Below, piece by piece: positions 1-8,419 of a DNA stretch of 43,263 nucleotides. The DNA comes from Alphaproteobacteria bacterium (GTDB lineage: Bacteria; Pseudomonadota; Alphaproteobacteria; CAAGCB01; CAG-977). The number at the start of each line of letters is the position of its first letter. The stretch's first letter is position 1. Position numbers and translations under genes: made by a program. Under the pieces are notes generated by a model. The model was not told the origin of the DNA, searched no databases, and saw nothing but the letters and a program-made list of their open reading frames with translations. The stretch spans positions 1 to 43,263 of the forward strand of contig JAFVAT010000035.1 of NCBI GenBank assembly GCA_017480385.1, given 5' to 3'.

Positions 1-280
1 ATAAGGTAACAAAAACGTAATATTAAATCCGAAAAAGGAAATGTTTTTTCAATTTAACGCGCTTCCTTTTTTTGAAAGAACTGTTTTCAATAGGATTGTT
101 CGGCTTTTTTCATTTTGTATCAATTGAATAGAAAGAAAAAATAAAGCCGTCGGCCTGTTTCCCTTGCACGGGAATGTTTTGTTAGAACGTAATATAAAAA
201 TCTGTCAGGCCGTTTTGCTTAAATCGTTTCCCTGTGCATGGCGGCAGGTTTTTTCCAATTATGCAGAAAAAAAGAATGCA
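1..280. other. intergenic, no supported gene
   Basis: No convincing gene lies here. An AT-rich imperfect stem pairs 32-40 with 63-71 and ends in a T-run, so it could terminate a plus-strand gene left of the window. A small stem (TTCCC/GGGAA) lies near 158-175. A 65-codon open frame at 164-361 runs through the add terminator and into the add 3' end, has no family features, and is treated as spurious. Confidence 0.4.
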
Positions 281-313
281 AAAAAATCCCCGCCGGTTTT
301 AAGGGCGGGGAAA
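281..313 (-). terminator. intrinsic terminator of add
   Basis: TCCCCGCC (287-294) pairs perfectly with GGCGGGGA (304-311) around a 9-base loop. Read on the minus strand, the stem is followed by six T (plus-strand A at 281-286). It lies about 20 bases past the add stop, so it most likely ends that transcript. Confidence 0.85.
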
Positions 314-331
314 GTTGGGGGAAATTTATTT

Positions 332-1603
332 TCAGCGAGAAACGGATTTCCTGTTCAATAAAGCCATTTTGGTGGCTTTCATAGCGCTTATGGCTTTAGC
401 GCGGCGCTGCTGAATTTCCAGCTTTTTTGCAACTTTTTCGCTTTCCGCTGCGCGTGTTTCCAAACGCTGTTTCAGAATGGGATTTTTGGCGTTGGACGCT
501 AAATCCTTTAACTCCTGACGATCCTCTGCGGTCATTTGCTTGTATACGTTTTCCTTGACCTGTTTGCGCGTTTTCACATCGGCAAACGAGTTTTCTATGG
601 CACATAACGTAATGTCCAGCATTTCCGCTTTGGTAAAGTTGAATTTTTCAGCGCTGATGCGATGTTCTTTTCCCGTTTGCGTCCCAAAAATGCCCGCGTC
701 GTCAGGGTTTAAAGAAATCCGAATGCCCGCATCATACAGGACGCGCGCCGGGTGATTGTCTAAATCGCCCTTTAAATCCGTGACCAGAATGCGGTTGGAA
801 GTCGGGCAGACTTCAACCATAATATTCTTTTCCGCCAAATCTTTCATGACGGCAGGGTCTTGAGGCGCAGAAACGCCGTGGCCGATACGGGAAGCGCCCA
901 GCCGTATGGCGTCCTTAATGCTTTCCGGCCCGCGGATTTCGCCGGCATGAAGAGCTAATTTTAATCCGGCGGCCTTTGCTATTCCCAAAGCATCGGCAAA
1001 ATCATCAAATTCTCCGGCGCGTTCATTGCCGGCAATGCCAAAGCCCGTTACCAGCGGGTGAGGGTTGTCCCGAATAAATTCAGCGACTTGTTTAACATTT
1101 TCAGCCCCCATGTTCCGGACGCCCGTTGCGATAAAGCGGGTTTCCAATCCTGTTTCCTCTTTGACTTCCTGGGCGGCTTTGGAAATGGCCTCCATCATAG
1201 CGCGGTAACGCGGGGCGGACAATTCGCTTTTGCCTGTTTTTTCATTCACTTCCATTGCCATATGTGCCGGCGATAAAATTAATTCAGCATAAACGCCGCC
1301 TTCCGCCGCATTTTTGCTCAGGTAATCCTTGGTGACATCATAATAATCCTGCGGTGTGCGCATCATGTCCGCAACGCTGTCATATGTATTGATAAAAGCG
1401 CCGAAATCGCTTTCATCATACGCATAACGTCCGTTCGGAAAATCGTTTTTGTCGTATTGTCCCTCCGCCATGACAAAATCGTCAGGCAGTTTTACATGGT
1501 GGCGCTGTGCCAATTTAGCCGCCATTTCAGGCGTAACCGTGCCTTCAATGTGTTCATGCAGTGTCACCTTGGGCAAGGCCGCTGTATTTACTTTGCTTGT
1601 CAT
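332..1603 (-). CDS. add: adenosine deaminase family protein
   Basis: Probably hydrolyses adenosine (or adenine) to inosine (or hypoxanthine) plus ammonia in purine salvage in the cytoplasm. The metal-dependent amidohydrolase motifs are all visible: H16-x-H18 near the N-terminus, HAGE at 219-222, GHG at 241-243, CPTSN at 266-270 and a SLNPDD stretch at 297-302 carrying the metal-binding aspartate. At 423 residues it is longer than typical bacterial Add (about 330-350). The excess is a charged, Lys/Arg-rich C-terminal tail from roughly residue 350. The start is supported by a GGAAGGTG ribosome site a few bases upstream. It stands alone, with its own promoter and terminator. Whether the substrate is adenosine or adenine cannot be decided by eye. 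Confidence 0.88.
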   Translation of the reverse strand: MTSKVNTAALPKVTLHEHIEGTVTPEMAAKLAQRHHVKLPDDFVMAEGQYDKNDFPNGRYAYDESDFGAFINTYDSVADMMRTPQDYYDVTKDYLSKNAAEGGVYAELILSPAHMAMEVNEKTGKSELSAPRYRAMMEAISKAAQEVKEETGLETRFIATGVRNMGAENVKQVAEFIRDNPHPLVTGFGIAGNERAGEFDDFADALGIAKAAGLKLALHAGEIRGPESIKDAIRLGASRIGHGVSAPQDPAVMKDLAEKNIMVEVCPTSNRILVTDLKGDLDNHPARVLYDAGIRISLNPDDAGIFGTQTGKEHRISAEKFNFTKAEMLDITLCAIENSFADVKTRKQVKENVYKQMTAEDRQELKDLASNAKNPILKQRLETRAAESEKVAKKLEIQQRRAKAISAMKATKMALLNRKSVSR

Positions 1604-1670
1604 AATTCACCTTCCGGGGCTTTCCGGCCCTCTCCTTATAATTTCTTGCACTTTTTCATCTTAATTCGTC

Positions 1671-1708
1671 AGAATAACAGACATAAAATGGCTTGTCAAC
1701 AAATTTGT
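1671..1708 (-). promoter_or_regulatory. sigma-70-like promoter of add with possible operator
   Basis: On the minus strand, TTGACA (1694-1699) and TATTCT (1671-1676) are separated by 17 bases, placing a start near 1664. Just upstream, touching the -35 box, is the perfect palindrome ACAAATTTGT (1699-1708), followed by a repeated TAGACAAAT word. A repressor site at this position is plausible but inferred. Confidence 0.55.
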
Positions 1709-1810
1709 CTAATTTGTCTACGAAAATTTTATTAACAATTTGTTTGGAAATACTTTTTTAAAAGTGCCGATAGAAATCTTTTCTGAAAAAGAAGAGGCGC
1801 AAAGTCTTGC

Positions 1811-1839
1811 TTGCTCTTTAAAGCGACTGCCTGTAATAT
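1811..1839 (+). promoter_or_regulatory. weak sigma-70-like promoter candidate for lipoprotein-hom-recJ
   Basis: TTGCTC (1811-1816) and TAATAT (1834-1839) have a 17-base spacer and lie about 35-40 bases before the first start codon of the downstream unit. The box matches are modest, so this is a candidate only. Confidence 0.3.
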
Positions 1840-1875
1840 CAAGTAAAGTTAATTTATATTTTAGGGTAAACGGGA

Positions 1876-3150
1876 ATGGTGTTTTTTTCAATAGCGGGGC
1901 GGACTGTAAAGGCGATGCGGACAGCATTGGCGGTTCTTATTTTGGGAATCGGGGCCTGTTCTTCTATAGATGATTCGGGATTTTACGGATATGAAGATGA
2001 CTTTGTCATTCCCGAACCTGACATGGTTCCCGTTATGCCCGGTGATAATCCGGGGCGGACTGTGGACGAAATGCTGGAATTGAAGCCGGCGCCGGTCACG
2101 GTGAAAAAAGCGGCTTATTCGTCAAACGGCAAAGCGCGGCAGGTTTATGAACAGCCGGGACGTTTCGGATCAAAGGAAAAAATTTCTTTGCGTAAAGGAT
2201 TGAATGCTCCTGACAACGGCATTGTTTACGGACCGCAAAAACGCAGGCAGGCGGAAGAAATTCGCTCTTTAGAAGTCAAAAAACAGGAAAAAGACGAATT
2301 GCAGGCTCTGTCCGAAGAGGAAATGCTGGCTCAAATCATTGCGCCGAAGACGTCCGATGTTTTTATGATCGAGGTCGTGCCCGCGCAGTCCGCCGCAAAT
2401 CAAAACGAGCCTGATCGTTTGCTGCCGCTGACGGGAAGTCGGGATAAAATCGATTCGAATTCGGCCAAAGGCATGGATCAGAAATCTTTTGCACCTCAAA
2501 TGACAGCGGCGCAGGAAAAAGATGCAGACTTTATTCCTTTTGAAACCGTCGGTCGAACCGGGACAAAAGCAATTGTGCTGCCTTTGACTGAATCGGCAGC
2601 GGCGCCTGTTGTTCAAACGGCAGAAAAAGAGGCGGCAGAGGACGTCGGGGAAAAGTCTTTGCCGGATATTTCCGAACAAAAAGAATTTGCGGCTGCGGAA
2701 ACGGAAAAGTCGGGAAAAGAACCGCTTTCGGCGGCTCCGGTTAAAACGGAAAACAAGTTCGTCCTGCCGATTGTTCCGGAAACGGCGGAAGTTCAGGCAA
2801 AAGAGGTTAATAAGGAACCGCTTTCGATTGCTCCTGTTAAGGCAGAAAACAAGTTTGTTCTGCCGATTGTTCCGGAAACGGCTGCTGCGCCGTCAGAAGA
2901 AAAAATGATCGTGCCACTGTTGACGCAGGCGGCGGAAATAAAACAAGAAGAAACAATTTCTTTGATTCCTCCGGTGGCTTTAAAAGCGCCCGAAATTAAG
3001 CAGGATGATGCGGCTCCAGTTTTGCTCAAGCCGCCTGCGGCACGGGAAAGGCTTGTTTTAACGCCGCCGCGGCAGGAGGAACGGATTATTCTTAAACAGC
3101 CGGGACAGTGGGAAGATGCTCCCTCCGTTGAAATTTTTTTAGATGAATAG
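1876..3150 (+). CDS. putative lipoprotein, Pro/Glu/Lys-rich, function unknown
   Basis: Not a recognised family. The N-terminus carries a hydrophobic stretch ending in IGAC, a good lipobox, so the protein is probably exported and lipid-anchored. The start at 1876 gives 424 residues. An internal ATG at 1915 puts the lipobox cysteine at residue 15 and gives a more conventional signal peptide, but its ribosome site (AAAGG) sits only 2 bases away. The mature part is low-complexity, rich in Pro, Glu, Lys and Ala, with a duplicated 24-residue unit around residues 281-336. No catalytic motif was seen. Its 3' end lies just ahead of hom, suggesting co-transcription. A periplasm-spanning or envelope structural role is speculation. 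Confidence 0.6.
   Translation: MVFFSIAGRTVKAMRTALAVLILGIGACSSIDDSGFYGYEDDFVIPEPDMVPVMPGDNPGRTVDEMLELKPAPVTVKKAAYSSNGKARQVYEQPGRFGSKEKISLRKGLNAPDNGIVYGPQKRRQAEEIRSLEVKKQEKDELQALSEEEMLAQIIAPKTSDVFMIEVVPAQSAANQNEPDRLLPLTGSRDKIDSNSAKGMDQKSFAPQMTAAQEKDADFIPFETVGRTGTKAIVLPLTESAAAPVVQTAEKEAAEDVGEKSLPDISEQKEFAAAETEKSGKEPLSAAPVKTENKFVLPIVPETAEVQAKEVNKEPLSIAPVKAENKFVLPIVPETAAAPSEEKMIVPLLTQAAEIKQEETISLIPPVALKAPEIKQDDAAPVLLKPPAARERLVLTPPRQEERIILKQPGQWEDAPSVEIFLDE
2716..2883 (+). repeat. in-frame 24-codon tandem duplication
   Basis: Two 72-base units (2716-2787 and 2812-2883) encode nearly the same segment, KEPLSxAPVKxENKF followed by VLPIVPETA, separated by 24 bases. Several third-position differences show the duplication is not brand new. 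Confidence 0.85.
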
Positions 3151-3157
3151 GTGTACA

Positions 3158-4453
3158 ATGTCAGAAGCTTTGAATGTAGCGTTGGCCGGATTGGGGACTG
3201 TCGGCGGCGGAGTGGCTAAAATGCTGCTGGAACAAAAAGAAATTTTGCTGAAACGCTGCGGCAGGCCGATTAAATTGGTAGCAGCGGCGGATCTGAATAA
3301 AGCGCGCTTTGATGAGCTGGGACTGCCGGATTCTGTTTCGCGTTTTCGCAATGCGCGGGAAATGGCCGAAAAAACAGATGCCGATGTTATTATAGAGCTG
3401 ATCGGCGGAGCGGACGGGATCGCATATGATATTTGTTTGACGGCTTTGAACAGGGGCAAAGGATTTATTACTGCGAACAAAGCGATGATTGCGCATCATG
3501 GCAATGAATTGGCGCGCCTGTCCGAAGAAAAAGGCGTCTTTTTTGGTTATGAAGCGGCGGTTGCCGGAGGCATTCCGATTATTAAATCTTTGCGGGAAGG
3601 ACTGATCGGCAACAAGATTTCGGAAATTTACGGCATTCTGAACGGAACATGCAATTATATTCTGACCGTCATGCGCGAAACGGGAAAACCGTTTGACGTT
3701 GTTTTGGCCGAGGCTCAAAAGCTTGGTTATGCCGAAGCAAATCCGAGCTTTGATATCGACGGGATTGATACGGCGCATAAAACATGTATTTTGGGGGCGC
3801 TGGCGTTCGGGCTGCCGATTGATTTAAAAACAATGTCAATTGAAGGAATTCGGTTTATTTCCGACGCAGATATTTCTTTTGCCGAAGAATTGGGCTTTAG
3901 AATCAAACTGCTGGGCGTTGGGCGTCGTTATGAAAACGGCGTTTCTTTAAATGTTTATCCGTGCATGATTCCGCAGACGGCGGAAATCGCGCATGTGGAC
4001 GGCGTATTCAATGCCGTGATTACGGAGGGCGATTTTGTCGGTCATTCGATGTTTGTCGGACGCGGGGCAGGCGAAAGACCGACGGCTTCTGCTGTCGTCG
4101 CCGATATTGCTGATGCGGCAATGCATCGCGGCGGGCCGATGTTAATGGTGGCGAACAAAGAAGTCGAACCGGTGCGGATTGTTTCTTTGGCGGAACGCGA
4201 GGGCGAATACTATGTTCGTTTTGAAGTGCGGGACCGTCCAGGCGTTGTGGCGGATATTTCGCGCATTTTGGGCGATGAAAATGTTTCGATCGCTTCCATG
4301 CTGCAGCGTTCGCAGACTGTCGGCGGTGTGGTGCCGTTGATTATGACTTTCCATAAATCGAAAGAACGTTCGGTTATGACCGCACTGAATAAAATTGAGC
4401 AGTTGGACAGTGTTGTCAATAAACCGTGCATGCTTCGGATAGAACGGCTTTAA
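3158..4453 (+). CDS. hom: homoserine dehydrogenase
   Basis: Reduces aspartate 4-semialdehyde to L-homoserine with NAD(P)H, the branch step towards threonine and methionine. The N-terminal Rossmann motif GLGTVGGG is at about residues 12-19. The central catalytic region includes NGTCNYILT and the ITANKAMIAHHG segment. A C-terminal ACT-type regulatory domain (REGEYYVRFEVRDRPGVVADIS) covers roughly the last 80 residues. Total length is 431, usual for ACT-containing enzymes. An in-frame ATG exists at 3143, but the 3158 ATG has an AGG 6 bases upstream and fits the family N-terminus. It starts 7 bases after the lipoprotein stop and is followed by recJ after 2 bases. asd, the preceding pathway step, is at 25073 in this window. 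Confidence 0.95.
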   Translation: MSEALNVALAGLGTVGGGVAKMLLEQKEILLKRCGRPIKLVAAADLNKARFDELGLPDSVSRFRNAREMAEKTDADVIIELIGGADGIAYDICLTALNRGKGFITANKAMIAHHGNELARLSEEKGVFFGYEAAVAGGIPIIKSLREGLIGNKISEIYGILNGTCNYILTVMRETGKPFDVVLAEAQKLGYAEANPSFDIDGIDTAHKTCILGALAFGLPIDLKTMSIEGIRFISDADISFAEELGFRIKLLGVGRRYENGVSLNVYPCMIPQTAEIAHVDGVFNAVITEGDFVGHSMFVGRGAGERPTASAVVADIADAAMHRGGPMLMVANKEVEPVRIVSLAEREGEYYVRFEVRDRPGVVADISRILGDENVSIASMLQRSQTVGGVVPLIMTFHKSKERSVMTALNKIEQLDSVVNKPCMLRIERL

Positions 4454-4455
4454 CA

Positions 4456-6231
4456 ATGGAAAAACGGGCGGTTTTAGGCGTCGAGAGCTCTCTTACGTCT
4501 CAGTTTTGGGCAGGTCAGGAAGCAAAAGCGGATACCGTGGCTGAAATTGTGCGCACAGCCGGCGTACCGGAAACGGTGGCTCAGCTGTTGGCCGTGCGTC
4601 ATGTTCGTCCTGAAAATACTTCATTTTTTCTGCAGCCTTCTTTTCGGGACCATTTGCCCGATCCTTATATTCTACATGATATGGAAAAAGCGGCCAACCG
4701 GATAACGCAGGCGATTTTAAACAACGAAAAAATCGGCATTTTCGGAGACTATGACGTGGACGGCGCGACTTCCAGCGCGGTGATAAGCCAGTTTTTAAAG
4801 GGAGCCGGCGCCTCAATCGTCACGCGTATTCCCGAACGCGAAGAAGGATACGGCCCCAGTGAAGCCGCTATGCGTGAATTCATCGGAGCGGGCGTTTCTT
4901 TGGCGATAACGGTGGATTGCGGCACAACCGCTTTTGCTCCTTTGCATATTTTAACGCAGCAGGGGATTGATGTCATCGTGATTGATCATCATGAACCCGA
5001 TGTTCGTTTGCCTGAAGTGTGTGCCGTCGTTAATCCGAAGCGCTTTGATGAACCGGAAGATAATTTGTGTCGGCAAATGGCGGCGGTCGGCGTTGTTTTC
5101 ATGACGGTGATCGCGGTTAACCGGCTGCTGCGGGAAAAGGGGTTTTATCAAAACCGGTCAGAACCGAAACTGATGGATTTTTTGGATCTGGTCGCTTTGG
5201 GAACGGTGTGTGATGTTGTGGCTCTGCGCGGATTAAACCGGCTGTTTGTCAAATCGGGACTGTCCGTCATGGCGCAAAGAAAAAACAAGGGGCTGTGCGT
5301 GTTAAGCGATCTGGCCAACATCAGGGAAAAGCCGACGGCATATCATTTGGGATTTGTGATCGGTCCCCGATTAAATGCATGCGGACGGATCGGCAACGCC
5401 TCTTTAGGCATGAAGCTTTTATGCGCGGCGGACGAAAGCGAAGCGGCGGAGATCGCTTCCCGACTGGACGAGCTGAATACGGTGCGCCGCCAAATGTGCG
5501 AAGAGATTTATAAGCAGGCTATCGGTCAGATTGAAAGCGCCGGAGAACAGCCGCCGTTCGCGTTTGTGTCCGGTCAAGGGTGGCATGCCGGCGTTGTCGG
5601 AATTATTGCCGGCAGGTTAAAGGAACGCTATCATATGCCGGCTTTGGTTATGGCGCAGGAAGGTGACGATCTGCGCGGGTCGGGCCGGTCAGTGGAAGGA
5701 AAGGATTTAGGGGCGGCTGTTCTGGCGGCAAAAGAGCAGGGGCTTTTAACGGCGGGCGGCGGTCATGCCATGGCTGCGGGCTTTTCTTTAAAAGCGGAAA
5801 AAGCAGACGCGTTTAAAAACTTTTTGCAAGATTATTTTGAAACGCACTGTTCGGACGAACAGCCGGCGGCGGACTATATGATCGATGCCGTGATTGATAT
5901 CGGGGCCGTGAACGGTCGGCTGCTGCAAACATTGACGGCAATGGAGCCCTTTGGCGAAGGCAATCCGGAACCGCGTTTTGCCATACCGGAAGTGGCTGTT
6001 TCTTCCGTCAGAATAGTTGGAACTGGCCATGTTTCATGTTCTTTGGTCAGCCGCAACGGAAAAAATTATCTGCGGGCGATCGCTTTTCGGGCGGCAGATT
6101 CAGTCATCGGCACCTCTTTAATGAAACATCAGGGGGCTTTGTTTCATGCGGCGGGATATATCCGCCCCGACACTTTCCGCGGAGGGGATAATGTTCAGTT
6201 CGTTATCGAAGATTTAGCGCCTGCCGGATAG
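4456..6231 (+). CDS. recJ: single-stranded-DNA-specific exonuclease RecJ
   Basis: 5'-to-3' ssDNA exonuclease used in recombination and mismatch/base-excision repair. DHH-superfamily motifs are intact: DYDVDG at 98-103, DHH at 177-179, GTVCD at 249-253, then the RLNACGRIG stretch near 305-313 and the DHHA1 motif GGGHAMAAG at 434-442. The C-terminal part corresponds to the RecJ OB region (PFGEGNPEP). Length 591, close to the E. coli protein. The open frame extends back to 4426, but the ATG at 4456, 2 bases after the hom stop, fits the family start. No strong ribosome site is visible, so translational coupling to hom is likely. It converges on the 6233-7345 gene with a single base between the two stops. 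Confidence 0.94.
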   Translation: MEKRAVLGVESSLTSQFWAGQEAKADTVAEIVRTAGVPETVAQLLAVRHVRPENTSFFLQPSFRDHLPDPYILHDMEKAANRITQAILNNEKIGIFGDYDVDGATSSAVISQFLKGAGASIVTRIPEREEGYGPSEAAMREFIGAGVSLAITVDCGTTAFAPLHILTQQGIDVIVIDHHEPDVRLPEVCAVVNPKRFDEPEDNLCRQMAAVGVVFMTVIAVNRLLREKGFYQNRSEPKLMDFLDLVALGTVCDVVALRGLNRLFVKSGLSVMAQRKNKGLCVLSDLANIREKPTAYHLGFVIGPRLNACGRIGNASLGMKLLCAADESEAAEIASRLDELNTVRRQMCEEIYKQAIGQIESAGEQPPFAFVSGQGWHAGVVGIIAGRLKERYHMPALVMAQEGDDLRGSGRSVEGKDLGAAVLAAKEQGLLTAGGGHAMAAGFSLKAEKADAFKNFLQDYFETHCSDEQPAADYMIDAVIDIGAVNGRLLQTLTAMEPFGEGNPEPRFAIPEVAVSSVRIVGTGHVSCSLVSRNGKNYLRAIAFRAADSVIGTSLMKHQGALFHAAGYIRPDTFRGGDNVQFVIEDLAPAG

Positions 6232-6232
6232 C

Positions 6233-7345
6233 TCAATCAATCGGAATGATCTGTTCGTATGTTTTATGAGTGTCCGCCCCTTGTAAAACAATGCCGTCAA
6301 AGCCCAATTCCATAATGCTTTTGAAATAGACGCCCAAAATGCGTTTCCAAGCCGGATTCCAAAAATCGACAATCAGGCCGGAAGGGTCTGTTTTGGACTG
6401 AAACCGCAGCCAAACGGGATCGCTCTGTTTCCACCCCTTTTCCCAATAGGGGCGGGTGTCCTGCGCTTTGGCGATATCCAAGACTGCAAAAACAAGCCGT
6501 TTCGCGCCAACTTTTTTTGTTTGAAGCTCCTTCACATCTTCTTTTGTCAGAGGAACAGAGGATTTAAAAAACGGATCTATGATCAACAAATCGTAATTTG
6601 TGTCGCCTAATGATTTGACCAGCAGATCTTTGTCGGTAAACCTGCGTGTATCGGTTAAAATCAGCATGTTGCGCACTTTGCTGACAGAATCAATATTGGC
6701 AGGATTTTCCAAAAAGAGTTCATTTGTCTTTGGCAGCAAATCAAAGAGTGCCGTTTTATCCGTATCCGCATGAACGGGAATTTTTTGACGCGCCAGAGCC
6801 AGCTGCGCTTCTTTTTTTTCTTGTTCGGAACGGCAATGTTCTGCGCCGATCAGGGATAATCCGTATTCCCGAACAACTTTTTCAACGCCGGCGGAAAGCT
6901 TTCCCGTCGCGCCGGAACAGACCTGATTGGTCACCAGCAGACCATTGATGACGGAAATGTACCGGCGGATCGGCGAACCGGCGGCAATGGGGTGTTCGGG
7001 GGAAAAAAGCTTTAAGAGAAAGCGTTCGTCGTCGCTTTGGGCGCCGGCCATTTCAGCGCGGTGCAGATCGTCCAGATTGTTTTCCCATTCACCGCGGGTC
7101 AGCAAAGATTGTCCGCCGTCTAAAATAATTTGGAAATCCGGTTTGTTTTCGCGCGCAAACTGCCCCAGAGCCACAATAACGTCCCGCATCAGCTCGCGGT
7201 AATTCGGAATATAGGCCCCCTCTATTTTAAAGCGCTCTTCCAGCGGATCAAAATCTTCCGGCATTGAGCTTGTTTCCTGTGCTTTGACGGGAAAAGTCAG
7301 GGCTAAAATCAGACTCATGATGCAAAAATATGCTGTTTTGATCAT
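6233..7345 (-). CDS. secreted TM1410/GH114-like (endo alpha-1,4 polygalactosaminidase-like) protein
   Basis: A 370-residue protein with a clear signal peptide (hydrophobic to about residue 20, then VKAQE). The body resembles the TM1410/MJ1477 TIM-barrel family related to GH114 glycosidases. Supporting features are repeated strand-end segments such as QIILDGGQSLL near residue 75, DLLIIDPF in the middle, LVFAVLDIAKAQD, and the closing GLIVDFWNP...GFDGIVLQGADT region, the last typical of the family. The substrate is unknown; family members are proposed to cut galactosamine-containing polysaccharides. It is monocistronic, divergent from the ELM1-like gene and convergent with recJ, with no room for a dedicated terminator. 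The family call is moderately sure; enzymatic activity is not shown. Confidence 0.62.
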   Translation of the reverse strand: MIKTAYFCIMSLILALTFPVKAQETSSMPEDFDPLEERFKIEGAYIPNYRELMRDVIVALGQFARENKPDFQIILDGGQSLLTRGEWENNLDDLHRAEMAGAQSDDERFLLKLFSPEHPIAAGSPIRRYISVINGLLVTNQVCSGATGKLSAGVEKVVREYGLSLIGAEHCRSEQEKKEAQLALARQKIPVHADTDKTALFDLLPKTNELFLENPANIDSVSKVRNMLILTDTRRFTDKDLLVKSLGDTNYDLLIIDPFFKSSVPLTKEDVKELQTKKVGAKRLVFAVLDIAKAQDTRPYWEKGWKQSDPVWLRFQSKTDPSGLIVDFWNPAWKRILGVYFKSIMELGFDGIVLQGADTHKTYEQIIPID

Positions 7346-7434
7346 AAAAGAGTACTTTCTTAATGTTTTTTTGCATAAATTAAAGGTATTCTATTTTAAA
7401 TTCATTTGAATTTCATTAACAAAAGAAGGACACA

Positions 7435-8415
7435 GTGACTGATAAAACAATATGGGTGTTGGCTGATGATCGGGCCGGTAATACAGCGCAGGCCTTGGGA
7501 ACGGCGGAAATCTTCGGCGGCAGGACAGAGATTAAAACAGTGCGCTATACAAAAGCGGTCGTTTTGCCGAATGTATTGCGGGGCGCCTCTGCATTGGGCG
7601 TGACAGCACAAACAACGGCCGAACTGAAAGAACCTTTTCCCGATATTGCCATTGCCGCCGGTCGCCGTGCCGCTCCATTGTTGCGGTATATCAAGAAAAA
7701 ATCAGGCGGAAAAACGAAAATCGTTCAGATCATGTTTCCCGGTCGTTTCGGGTTATCCGATTTTGATTTGATCGTTTTGCCCAATCATGACGGCTGCAAG
7801 CTGGTGCGTCCGAATATTATGCGCGTAACAGGCGCTCCGCACCGGATCACGCCGGAACGTCTGGCCGTCGAAAAGGAAAAATGGGCCCCCGTTTTTGACT
7901 CTTTGCCTTCTCCTAAAATTGCTTTGATTATCGGCGGCGCAACGAAAGACAAACCGTTTACGCCCGAAATGGCTGCCGATTTCGCAGAACGTTCCAAGGC
8001 TTTGGCAAAAGCTTTGGGCGGCGGATCTTTTTTGGTAACGACTTCGCGCCGCACAGGGGCGGAACAGGAAAAAATTATCAAAGATTCCCTGCCGGAACCG
8101 AAATTCTTTTATGGCTGGGGAAACAAAGAAATTGAAAACCCCTACTTTGGTTTTTTAGCTTTGGCGGACTATATTGTCGTGACAGGCGATTCCGTTTCGA
8201 TGTGTTCGGAAGCGTGCGCGGCATCGGCGCCGGTTTATATTTACGCTCCGCCGGGGACTGTCGGTAAAAAACACGCTTTGTTGCATCAGGAACTCTATCG
8301 TGAAGGATATGCTGTTGAATTGACGGAAAATCCCGAACCGGTGAAACAAAGCGAACATAAACGTTTAAACGCGGCAAACGCCATTGCGGACCGCATGAAA
8401 AAGATAATCGGATAA
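7435..8415 (+). CDS. mitochondrial fission ELM1 family protein
   Basis: Belongs to the ELM1-like family found across Alphaproteobacteria and named after a plant mitochondrial fission factor. The bacterial role is not established. Visible hallmarks are the opening WVLADDRAGNTAQALG, the segment IAAGRRAAPLLRYIKK, IVLPNHDG near the middle, and the glycosyltransferase-like ending ADYIVVTGDSVSMCSEACA followed by PVYIYAPPG. The start is a GTG at 7435, preceded by a strong AGAAGG site 5 bases away. Length 326 is usual. It opens a tightly packed plus-strand unit whose next gene starts 4 bases after its stop. An inverted repeat (AAATTCA-TT-TGAATTT, 7398-7413) lies just upstream and could be a regulatory site. 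Confidence 0.85.
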   Translation: MTDKTIWVLADDRAGNTAQALGTAEIFGGRTEIKTVRYTKAVVLPNVLRGASALGVTAQTTAELKEPFPDIAIAAGRRAAPLLRYIKKKSGGKTKIVQIMFPGRFGLSDFDLIVLPNHDGCKLVRPNIMRVTGAPHRITPERLAVEKEKWAPVFDSLPSPKIALIIGGATKDKPFTPEMAADFAERSKALAKALGGGSFLVTTSRRTGAEQEKIIKDSLPEPKFFYGWGNKEIENPYFGFLALADYIVVTGDSVSMCSEACAASAPVYIYAPPGTVGKKHALLHQELYREGYAVELTENPEPVKQSEHKRLNAANAIADRMKKIIG

Positions 8416-8419
8416 AAGT

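Noticed and set aside
164-361. 65-codon plus-strand open frame at the left end
   Set aside because: It runs through the add terminator and into the add 3' end antisense, with no ribosome site or family features.
2269-2679. 136-codon minus-strand frame inside the lipoprotein gene
   Set aside because: The plus-strand frame has a lipobox, an in-frame repeat and the correct operon position. The minus frame is Arg/Phe-rich shadow sequence.
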